Under the pieces are notes generated by a model, which saw only the letters and a program-made list of their open reading frames with translations, ran no database searches and had not been told where the DNA came from. A program made the position numbers and the translations under genes. Source: Clostridiales bacterium UBA4696 (GTDB taxonomy: Bacteria > Bacillota > Clostridia > Oscillospirales > Oscillospiraceae). Taken from it: DNA of 12,766 nt. Below are positions 1 to 6,244 of the stretch, in pieces. How positions within the stretch are numbered: the first letter of the stretch is position 1; each line of letters starts with the position of its first letter. The stretch covers positions 285 through 13,050 of the forward strand of contig DHKK01000016.1 in the NCBI GenBank assembly GCA_002404795.1, read 5' to 3'.

Positions 1-34
1 CCCCTTCTTTTCCGGCAAGACGGAAAAGAAGGGG
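1..34. terminator. Perfect 14-bp inverted repeat, possible upstream-gene terminator
   Basis: Bases 1-14 and 21-34 are perfect reverse complements around a 6-nt loop (gcaaga). No T-tract follows on the + strand. The left arm contains TTTT, but anything further left is outside the window. It could be the end of a terminator for a gene to the left, or a plain intergenic inverted repeat. The stem is certain and the function is not. Confidence 0.4.
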
Positions 35-53
35 CCGTCGGAGACATACAGCG

Positions 54-114
54 GCTGCAAATTTGCAGCAACCTCTCAGGCGCTTCGCGCCAGCTCCCCT
101 GGGAGGGGAGCCTT
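54..114. repeat. GC-rich palindromic intergenic repeat (three adjacent palindromes)
   Basis: Three palindromes sit side by side. A 16-bp perfect palindrome, GCTGCAAATTTGCAGC, covers 54-69. A short hairpin, GGCGC-ttc-GCGCC, covers 79-91. A hairpin GCTCCCCT-ggg-AGGGGAGC covers 93-111 and is followed by CTTTT. From memory, the pattern 'acctctca + variable hairpin + agctcccct...aggggagcc' resembles a dispersed intergenic repeat of Oscillospiraceae-type genomes; I cannot search for other copies here. The last hairpin could also act as a weak terminator for an upstream gene. Confidence 0.6.
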
Positions 115-170
115 TTCGCTGCGGCGGGGCGAAATTTACGGAAATTGTACTAGCATTTCTGCGCGGCATG

Positions 171-179
171 TGCTATAAT
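171..179 (+). promoter_or_regulatory. Extended -10 promoter of the flavodiiron gene
   Basis: TGCTATAAT at 171-179 is a perfect extended -10 element (TGn followed by TATAAT at 174-179). No good -35 lies at the usual 16-18 nt. TTGTAC at 145-150 would leave a 23-nt spacer, so the TG extension probably compensates. Transcription should start near 186, about 37 nt upstream of the start codon. Confidence 0.7.
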
Positions 180-198
180 AATAACGAAAATCATTATT
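180..198 (+). promoter_or_regulatory. Fur/PerR-family operator overlapping the transcription start
   Basis: The 19 bases from 180 to 198 match the classical Fur consensus GATAATGATAATCATTATC at 15 of 19 positions by eye. In the 7-1-7 view (185-199) they match TGATAATnATTATCA at 10 of 14 positions and the PerR form TTATAATnATTATAA at 9 of 14. The site begins directly after the -10 and covers the expected start point, an ideal place for repression. The sequence cannot cleanly separate Fur from PerR. Known PerR control of flavodiiron genes in clostridia makes PerR a real alternative. Confidence 0.6.
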
Positions 199-222
199 GA
201 ATTATGAAAGGAATCCGAGCGT

Positions 223-2070
223 ATGTATTGTGTCAGGAAAATGACCGAAGATCTCTATTGGGTCGGCGCGAGTGAGCGGCGGCTGAATCTGTTTGAAAAT
301 GCGTATCCGCTGACCAACGGCGTCAGCTATAACTCCTATCTGCTGCTCGACGAAAAGACCGTGCTGATCGACACCGTCGATAAGTCCGTCAGCGGCCTGT
401 TCTTTGAGAACGTTGACCATGTGCTGGGCGGACGGAAGCTTGATTACCTCGTCGTGCAGCATATGGAGCCGGACCACGCCGCGACCATCGGCGAGCTCGT
501 CCTGCGCCACCCGGAGCTGACCATCGTCTGCAACGCCAAGACGCGCACGATGATGCAGAACTTCTTCACGTTCGACATCGACAGCCGCCTGCAGCTCGTG
601 AAGGAAATGGACACGCTCACGACCGGCAAGCATACCTTCGCCTTCGTCATGGCCCCGATGGTCCACTGGCCGGAGGTCATGGTCTCCTACGACACAGCAA
701 CCAAAACGCTCTATTCCGCCGACGCCTTTGGAACCTTCGGCGCGCTGAACGGCAATCTGTACGCCGACGAGGTCAACTTCCAGGCCGAGTGGCTGGCCGA
801 TGCCCGCCGCTACTATACCAACATCGTCGGCAAATACGGCACGCAGGTGCAGGCGCTGCTCAAAAAGGCCGCAGGGCTGGAAATTGAGACAATCTGCCCG
901 CTGCACGGCCCGGTCTGGCGCAAGGATATCGCGTGGTTCCTCGACAAATATATCCACTGGGCGACCTATACGCCGGAGGATGACGCGGTCGTCATCGCCT
1001 ATGCCTCCGTCTACGGCGGCACGGAGAACGCGGCGAACGTGCTGGCCGCGAAGCTGTCGGAGCTCGGCGTGCGGAACGTGCAGATGTACGACGTGTCCGT
1101 CACGCATCCGAGCTATATCCTCTCCGAGTGCTTCCGCGCGAGCCATCTGGTCTTTATCTCTACGACGTACAACGCGGGCATGTTCGTGACGATGGAAAAC
1201 CTCGTGCACGATATCGTCCATCATAACCTGCAGAACCGCACCATCGCCCTTATGGAGAACGGCTCCTGGGCGCCGACAGCGGCAGGGCTCATGCAGGCGG
1301 AATTCCAGAAGCTCAAAAACTGCACCATCCTCGACGAGACCGTCACGATCAGATCCACGCTCAAGGAAGCCCAGCTCGCGGACGTCGACGCCATGGCGCA
1401 GGCGATCTATGATTCCATGCCGAAGCCGGCCCCCGCGGTGCATACCGCCGACGCGCCGGTCGAGAAGAACGCGTTCTTCTCGTTCTCCTACGGCCTGTTC
1501 GTCCTGACGGCCCGGGAAGGGGAGAAGGACAACGGCTGCATCATCAACACCGCCGCCCAGCTGACCGACACGCCGAAGCGCATCTCCATCGCCGTCAACA
1601 AGGCCAACTACACCCACGACATGATCCGCAGAACGGGCGTGTTCAACCTCTCCATGCTCTCGACCGACGCGCCGTTTGGCCTGTTCCAGCACTACGGCTT
1701 CCAGTCCGGCCGGGACGTGGACAAGTTCGCCGACGTCAAGGGCATGGCCCGCGCGACGAACGGCGTGTATTACCTGCCGTACTCCACAAACGCGTTCGTG
1801 AGCGGCAGGGTCACGCAGGAGATCGACCTCGGCACCCATACGCTGTTCATCGCCGATGTGACCGAGGCCCGTGTGCTCTCCGACACGCCGTCCATGACCT
1901 ACAGCTTCTACTTTGCAAACGTCAAGCCCAAGCCCATCGCGCTCAAGAAGCAGACCGGCTGGGTCTGCAAGATCTGCGGCTACGTCTATGAGGGCGAAAC
2001 GCTCCCCGCCGATTTTATCTGCCCGCTGTGCAAGCACGGCGCGGAGGATTTTGAAAAGCTGCCGGACTGA
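223..2070 (+). CDS. Four-domain flavodiiron protein (diiron/flavodoxin/flavin reductase/rubredoxin)
   Basis: Cytosolic A-type flavoprotein of 615 residues that reduces O2 to water and/or NO to N2O, protecting an anaerobe. Residues 1-250 form the metallo-beta-lactamase-like diiron domain with all seven ligands visible: H80, E82, D84, H85, H148, D167 and H228. Residues ~255-395 are a flavodoxin domain with an FMN loop near S262-N269. Residues ~417-570 resemble the FMN-binding flavin reductase domain of high-molecular-weight rubredoxin (Hrb). The C-terminus is a short-spacer rubredoxin with C582/C585 and C600/C603. The first part resembles FprA and the second Hrb, which are separate proteins in Moorella; here they are fused, which could make one polypeptide a NAD(P)H-to-O2/NO chain. 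The start at 223 has AAGGA 10 nt upstream, and the N-terminus MYCVRK fits the family. It follows a Fur-like operator, and pepD lies 35 nt downstream. Confidence 0.93.
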   Translation: MYCVRKMTEDLYWVGASERRLNLFENAYPLTNGVSYNSYLLLDEKTVLIDTVDKSVSGLFFENVDHVLGGRKLDYLVVQHMEPDHAATIGELVLRHPELTIVCNAKTRTMMQNFFTFDIDSRLQLVKEMDTLTTGKHTFAFVMAPMVHWPEVMVSYDTATKTLYSADAFGTFGALNGNLYADEVNFQAEWLADARRYYTNIVGKYGTQVQALLKKAAGLEIETICPLHGPVWRKDIAWFLDKYIHWATYTPEDDAVVIAYASVYGGTENAANVLAAKLSELGVRNVQMYDVSVTHPSYILSECFRASHLVFISTTYNAGMFVTMENLVHDIVHHNLQNRTIALMENGSWAPTAAGLMQAEFQKLKNCTILDETVTIRSTLKEAQLADVDAMAQAIYDSMPKPAPAVHTADAPVEKNAFFSFSYGLFVLTAREGEKDNGCIINTAAQLTDTPKRISIAVNKANYTHDMIRRTGVFNLSMLSTDAPFGLFQHYGFQSGRDVDKFADVKGMARATNGVYYLPYSTNAFVSGRVTQEIDLGTHTLFIADVTEARVLSDTPSMTYSFYFANVKPKPIALKKQTGWVCKICGYVYEGETLPADFICPLCKHGAEDFEKLPD

Positions 2071-2105
2071 CGGCGGCGAATGACAGACAGAAAGGACCGA
2101 TCATC

Positions 2106-3557
2106 ATGCCCCGTGTACTGGAACATCTGGAACCGAAGGCGGTATTTCATTTCTTTGAAGACCTGACCCGCATCCCGCACGGCTCGCGCAACACAAAAGC
2201 CATCAGCGACTACTGTGTTGCGTTCGCCAGGGCGCACGGCCTGTGGGTGTATCAGGACGAACTCAACAACGTCATCATCAAAAAGCCGGCCAGCGCGGGC
2301 TATGAGACTGCGCCCGCCGTCATCCTGCAGGGCCATCTCGACATGGTCGCGGAAAAGACACCGGAAAGCCCCATCGACATGACCAGGGATGCGCTTGCGC
2401 TGCGCGTCGAGGGCGACTACGTCTCGGCAGACGGCACGACGCTCGGCGGCGACGACGGCATCGCCGTCGCCATGGTCCTGGCGATCCTGGACAGCAGCGA
2501 GATCGCCCACCCGGCGCTCGAGGCCGTCTTCACCGTCGACGAGGAGATCGGCATGGAGGGCGCGCAGGGGCTCGATTTCTCCCAGCTCTCCGCCCGCCGG
2601 ATGCTGAACATCGACTCGGAGGACGAGGGGATCTTCACCGTCAGCTGCGCCGGCGGCGCGAGCGCCAATGTCTCGGTCGGGCTGACGACGGCGCCGAACG
2701 CGGCGCCCTGCGCGAAGCTGACCGTCTCCGGCCTCATCGGCGGCCACTCCGGGCAGGAGATCAACAAGGGCCGCGCCAACGCGAACATGCTGCTCGGCCG
2801 CGTGCTGGACGCGCTGGTGCAGAAGCTCCCGGTCCGGCTCGTGTCGGCCGCGGGCGGATTGAAGGACAACGCCATCCCGAACGCGGCGGAGGCCGTCCTT
2901 GCCCTCGCAGAGGCCGATCTGCCCGTTGCGAAGCAGATCGTATCCGCCTGCGCGGCGGATCTCCGCAGGGAATACGCCGTGGCCGACCCCGGCGTCACCG
3001 TTACGCTGGAAGAAGCAGCGGTCTGCCCGCAGGCGCTGACGGAGGAGGCGACGCTGCGCGTCATCCGCTATCTGCTGCTCGTGCCGAACGGCATTGCGGC
3101 CATGAGCATGGATATCCCGGGACTGGTGCAGACGTCGTGCAATCTCGGCATTTTCCAGGTGACGGACGGCGTGCTGACAGCCGTCAGCTCGGTCCGCAGC
3201 TCTGTCGCTTCGCAGAAGCAGATGCTGCTGGCGCGCTTTGAAGCGCTCAGCCGGCTGCTCGGCGGCTCGCTGCAGGTCACGGGCGCGTATCCCGCGTGGG
3301 AATACCGGCGCGAGTCCGCGCTGCGGGAGAAGATGGCCGCCGTCTACGAGCAGCAGACCGGCAAGGCCCCGAAGATCGAGGCCATCCACGCAGGGCTCGA
3401 ATGCGGCCTGTTTGCCGGGCAGCTGCCGGGGCTGGACTGCGTCTCCTTCGGCCCGGATCTGGTCGATATCCATACGGCGCGCGAGAAGATGTCCATCTCC
3501 TCGGTGCAGCGCACGTGGAAATTCCTGCTCGGCGTATTGGAAGCGCTGAAGGACTGA
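2106..3557 (+). CDS. pepD: Aminoacyl-histidine dipeptidase (Xaa-His peptidase, M20 family, PepD type)
   Basis: Cytosolic di-zinc metallopeptidase of 483 residues, close to the roughly 485 residues of E. coli PepD. It releases N-terminal residues from Xaa-His and other dipeptides, recycling amino acids. Metal and catalytic residues are in order: H77 and D79 (GHLDMV), bridging D116 (LGGDDG), the catalytic/metal pair E146-E147 (VDEEIGMEG), D170 (LNID) and H456 (DIHTARE). The lid/dimerisation domain lies between about 185 and 390, with GGHSG at 212-216. AAAGGA ends 9 nt before the ATG. The gene sits 35 nt behind the flavodiiron gene with no terminator between, so co-transcription is likely and it may share the Fur-family control. 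The functional link to oxidative stress is unclear. A strong terminator follows. Confidence 0.93.
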   Translation: MPRVLEHLEPKAVFHFFEDLTRIPHGSRNTKAISDYCVAFARAHGLWVYQDELNNVIIKKPASAGYETAPAVILQGHLDMVAEKTPESPIDMTRDALALRVEGDYVSADGTTLGGDDGIAVAMVLAILDSSEIAHPALEAVFTVDEEIGMEGAQGLDFSQLSARRMLNIDSEDEGIFTVSCAGGASANVSVGLTTAPNAAPCAKLTVSGLIGGHSGQEINKGRANANMLLGRVLDALVQKLPVRLVSAAGGLKDNAIPNAAEAVLALAEADLPVAKQIVSACAADLRREYAVADPGVTVTLEEAAVCPQALTEEATLRVIRYLLLVPNGIAAMSMDIPGLVQTSCNLGIFQVTDGVLTAVSSVRSSVASQKQMLLARFEALSRLLGGSLQVTGAYPAWEYRRESALREKMAAVYEQQTGKAPKIEAIHAGLECGLFAGQLPGLDCVSFGPDLVDIHTAREKMSISSVQRTWKFLLGVLEALKD

Positions 3558-3571
3558 AACACGGGTTTTTT

Positions 3572-3613
3572 GCCCCGGCGGGCCGCAGACCGCGGCCCGC
3601 CGGGGCGTTTTTT
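3572..3613 (+). terminator. Strong intrinsic terminator after pepD
   Basis: A 15-bp perfect GC-rich stem (3572-3586 with 3592-3606) has a 5-nt loop (agacc) and is followed by G and six T residues (3608-3613). It starts 14 nt after the pepD stop codon and closes the flavodiiron-pepD transcription unit. Confidence 0.93.
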
Positions 3614-3690
3614 GCGCTTCCAGCACCAAAAATGTGTAATTTTTCGCATATCGTTTATAAAAGCTTCACACTTCTCCCGAATAAAGGCGG

Positions 3691-3696
3691 TATAAT
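3691..3696 (+). promoter_or_regulatory. Candidate -10 element for the J-domain/DnaK operon
   Basis: A consensus TATAAT lies 33 nt upstream of the chosen ATG, in a 107-nt gap behind the pepD terminator where a promoter is expected. The -35 is not clear: TTCACA at 3665-3670 gives a 20-nt spacer. No CIRCE inverted repeat is present here, in contrast to clpB in the same window. Confidence 0.5.
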
Positions 3697-3729
3697 CAGC
3701 ATATTCGAAAGGTAGAGGAAGTGAACTGC

Positions 3730-4365
3730 ATGGGAACAGATCCGTATCAGGTGCTCGGCGTATCTCCGAACGCTTCGGAAGACGAGATCCGGCAGGCCTA
3801 TCGCCGGCTGGCAAAAAAATATCACCCCGATCTGAACCCCGGCGACAAGACCGCCGCGCAGAAAATGAACGAGGTCAACGCGGCCTACGACGCGATCAAG
3901 AATCCGCAGGCCTACCGCCAGCAGCAGGCGCAGCAGCAAGCCCAGCAGCAGGCACGCGAGCAGTACCGGCAGGCCGGTCAGCAGACCTACGACCCCTTCT
4001 CCGACCCGTTCGGCTTCTGGGGCGCGCAGGGGCAGGGCAACGGCCGACAGAACAGCTGGCAGCAGACGGACCAGAACGGCTGGCAGACCTGGTACTACCG
4101 CACCGGCAGCGACCAGGAAGAGGGCGACCAGCCCGGCGGCTACCGCTGGACCTATCACCGCACACGCCGCCGCGGCAGCTTCCTTGTGCGGCTGCTGGGC
4201 ATCTATCTGGTGATCCAGATGCTCGCCGCGCTCTTCGGCAGCTGCGGCTACCGCAGCGCGTATTATGCCCCGTATGATTATCGCGATTACAGCTACAGCA
4301 ATTCGGGATCCTATGCCAACCAGAACCAGACGGACGGAAATACAAGCTCCGGCAGCTGGTACTGA
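3730..4365 (+). CDS. Membrane-anchored J-domain (DnaJ-like) co-chaperone
   Basis: 211-residue Hsp40-type protein. Residues 4-60 form a J-domain with the HPD triad at 32-34, which stimulates the ATPase of a DnaK partner. A glutamine/alanine-rich linker (64-75, QQQA three times) leads to a Gly/Gln/Trp-rich region. A predicted membrane helix lies at about 151-171, preceded by the basic stretch RTRRR, and a Tyr/Ser/Asn-rich tail ends the protein. It lacks the zinc-finger and C-terminal beta domains of true DnaJ, so it is not the general DnaJ. I chose the ATG at 3730 because AGAGG (3714-3718) is 11 nt away; an in-frame GTG at 3721 would leave only 2 nt. dnaK follows after 35 nt, so this is probably its dedicated J-partner at the membrane. 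By topology rules the J-domain should face the cytosol, which is inferred. Confidence 0.85.
   Translation: MGTDPYQVLGVSPNASEDEIRQAYRRLAKKYHPDLNPGDKTAAQKMNEVNAAYDAIKNPQAYRQQQAQQQAQQQAREQYRQAGQQTYDPFSDPFGFWGAQGQGNGRQNSWQQTDQNGWQTWYYRTGSDQEEGDQPGGYRWTYHRTRRRGSFLVRLLGIYLVIQMLAALFGSCGYRSAYYAPYDYRDYSYSNSGSYANQNQTDGNTSSGSWY
3919..3954 (+). repeat. Three imperfect 12-bp tandem repeats encoding QQQA
   Basis: Three consecutive 12-bp units of CAG-rich DNA encode QQQA-QQQA-QQQA inside the J-domain protein linker. The copies differ at a few third positions (caa for cag; gcg, gcc, gca). In-frame unit gain or loss would change linker length without breaking the gene. Confidence 0.75.
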
Positions 4366-4400
4366 GACGGCAGGTATGGATCTGACAGGAGGAACCTCAG

Positions 4401-6200
4401 ATGTCCAGAACGATCGGTATTGACCTCGGCACGACCAACAGCTGCGTTGCCGTGATGGAGGGCGGCGAGCCCGTCATCATCCCCAACGCCGAGGGCGGAC
4501 GTACGACGCCGTCGGTCGTCGCATTTTCCAAGACCGGCGAGCGGCTGGTCGGCAATCTTGCCAAGCGGCAGGCCGTCACCAACCATGACCGGACCATCGC
4601 ATCCATCAAACGCCAGATGGGCACCAACTACAAGGTGTCGATCGACGGCCATAAATATACCCCGCAGGAGATCTCCGCCATGATCCTGCAGAAGCTCAAG
4701 GCGGACGCCGAGAGCTATCTCGGCGAGCCGGTCACCGACGCCGTCATCACCGTCCCAGCCTATTTTACCGACGCGCAGCGGCAGGCGACGAAGGACGCGG
4801 GCAAGATCGCGGGGCTCAACGTCCAGCGCATCATCAACGAGCCCACGGCCGCGGCGCTCGCCTACGGCATCGACAAGGAGCAGGCGCAGAAGATCATGGT
4901 CTACGACCTCGGCGGCGGCACGTTCGACGTGTCGATCCTCGATATCTCCTCCGGCGTTATCGAGGTGCTGGCCACGGCGGGCAACAACCATCTCGGCGGC
5001 GACGATTTTGACCAGTGTATCGTCGATTACCTCGTCTCCGAGTTCAAGAAGGAAAACAAGATCGATCTGTCGCGCGACCCCGTCGCCATGCAGCGCGTGC
5101 GCGAGGCTGCGGAGAAGGCGAAGATCGAGCTTTCGTCCATGAAGCAGACGATGGTCGAGCAGCCGTATATCGCCGTCGGCAAGCAGGGGCCGCTGCACAT
5201 GCAGATCCCGCTGACGCGCGCAAAGTTCAACGACCTGACCTACCACCTCGTCCAGGCCACGCGCGAGCCGGTCAACCAGGCCATCAACGATTCCGGCATC
5301 TCCATCTCACAGATCAGCAAGGTGCTGATGGTCGGCGGCTCGAGCCGCATCCCGGCCGTGCAGGATCTGGTCCAGTCGATGACGGGCTCGCTGCCGTTCA
5401 AGGGCATCAACCCCGACGAATGCGTCGCCATGGGCGCGTGTCTGCAGGCGGGCGTGCTCTCCGGCAGCGTGAAGGGCCTGCTGCTGCTCGATGTGACGCC
5501 GCTGTCGCTCGGCATCGAGACGCTGGGCGGCGTCTGCACCCGCATCATTGAGCGCAATACGACGCTCCCCATCCGCAAGAGCCAGATCTTTACCACGGCC
5601 TCGAGCTTCCAGTCGTCGGTCGATATCCACGTGCTGCAGGGCGAGCGCCCGATGGCGCACCAGAACAAGGAACTCGGCCGCTTCCAGCTCACGGGCATCC
5701 GCCGTGCGCCGCGGGGCGTGCCGCAGATCGAGGTCACGTTCTCCATCGATGCCAACGGCATCGTGAACGTGTCGGCGAAGGATCTTGACACCGGCAAGGC
5801 CCAGCAGATCACCATCACGGCCTCGAGCAACATGAGCCGCGACGAGATCGACCGCGCCGTGCGCGACGCGCAGCGCTACGCTGCTGAGGACGCCAAGCTC
5901 AAGGCGGAGGCCACGGCCCGCGACCGCTGCGAGCAGCTGATCTTCCAGGCCGGAAACGCGAAGAACCTCTCCAGGGACGACAAGGCCCGCGTGGCCGAGG
6001 CCGTCAAGAACGCGAAACGCGCCGTCAAGTCCAAGGACGCCGCGCAGATGAACGAGGCGGCCGGTCAGCTGGAGACGCTTCTGAACGAGGTCGGCGTCCA
6101 CATCGACCCGAACGCCGAATACCACGGCTCGGCCAGCTACGAGAACCCGAACAACGACTTCTCCGACGACGCCGTCGACGCGGATTTTGAGAAATTATAA
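4401..6200 (+). CDS. dnaK: Hsp70 chaperone DnaK (possibly a divergent second copy)
   Basis: 599-residue ATP-driven chaperone. The nucleotide-binding domain shows IDLGTTNS (7-14), INEPTAAALAYG (145-156), DLGGGTFDVS (169-178) and LMVGGSSRIPAV (309-320). The linker LLLLDVTPLSLG (360-371) leads to a substrate-binding domain from about 395 and an alpha-helical lid ending in an acidic tail. The Gram-negative insertion near residue 75 is absent. Some conserved substrate-domain loop residues differ from canonical DnaK as I recall it: SFQ at 402-404 where DNQ is usual, HQN at 420-422 where xDN is usual, and RR at 434-435 where PP or NP is usual. AGGAGG lies 8 nt before the ATG. It is preceded by a membrane J-protein, not by hrcA-grpE, and lacks CIRCE. 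This suggests a specialised paralogue, though it could be the only dnaK of the genome. Confidence 0.93.
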   Translation: MSRTIGIDLGTTNSCVAVMEGGEPVIIPNAEGGRTTPSVVAFSKTGERLVGNLAKRQAVTNHDRTIASIKRQMGTNYKVSIDGHKYTPQEISAMILQKLKADAESYLGEPVTDAVITVPAYFTDAQRQATKDAGKIAGLNVQRIINEPTAAALAYGIDKEQAQKIMVYDLGGGTFDVSILDISSGVIEVLATAGNNHLGGDDFDQCIVDYLVSEFKKENKIDLSRDPVAMQRVREAAEKAKIELSSMKQTMVEQPYIAVGKQGPLHMQIPLTRAKFNDLTYHLVQATREPVNQAINDSGISISQISKVLMVGGSSRIPAVQDLVQSMTGSLPFKGINPDECVAMGACLQAGVLSGSVKGLLLLDVTPLSLGIETLGGVCTRIIERNTTLPIRKSQIFTTASSFQSSVDIHVLQGERPMAHQNKELGRFQLTGIRRAPRGVPQIEVTFSIDANGIVNVSAKDLDTGKAQQITITASSNMSRDEIDRAVRDAQRYAAEDAKLKAEATARDRCEQLIFQAGNAKNLSRDDKARVAEAVKNAKRAVKSKDAAQMNEAAGQLETLLNEVGVHIDPNAEYHGSASYENPNNDFSDDAVDADFEKL

Positions 6201-6201
6201 G

Positions 6202-6239
6202 AAAATGCCCGTGTTTCTTTTGAAACACGGGCATTTTTT
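6202..6239. terminator. Bidirectional terminator between dnaK and the deacetylase gene
   Basis: A 16-bp perfect stem (6202-6217 with 6222-6237) has a 4-nt loop (tttt). It begins with AAAA and ends in six T residues (6234-6239), so both strands carry a U-tract. It starts 2 nt after the dnaK stop and ends 6 nt before the stop of the converging gene. Confidence 0.93.
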
Positions 6240-6244
6240 CGCGT

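Noticed and set aside
202..2037. 611-codon - strand frame opposite the flavodiiron gene
   Set aside because: It is a His/Arg/Val/Gly-rich shadow translation without family features, and the + strand frame has every catalytic residue of its family.
1986..3629. 547-codon - strand frame opposite pepD
   Set aside because: It has Arg/Gln/His-rich shadow composition and runs through the pepD terminator; no domain is visible.
3614..3720. CIRCE or other heat-shock operator ahead of the J-protein/dnaK operon
   Set aside because: I looked for TTAGCACTC/GAGTGCTAA and found none; only a TATAAT and a weak AT inverted repeat are present.
3721..4365. GTG start at 3721 for the J-domain protein
   Set aside because: It would leave only 2 nt after AGAGG, while the ATG at 3730 has normal spacing. 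The domain starts after both, so function is unaffected.
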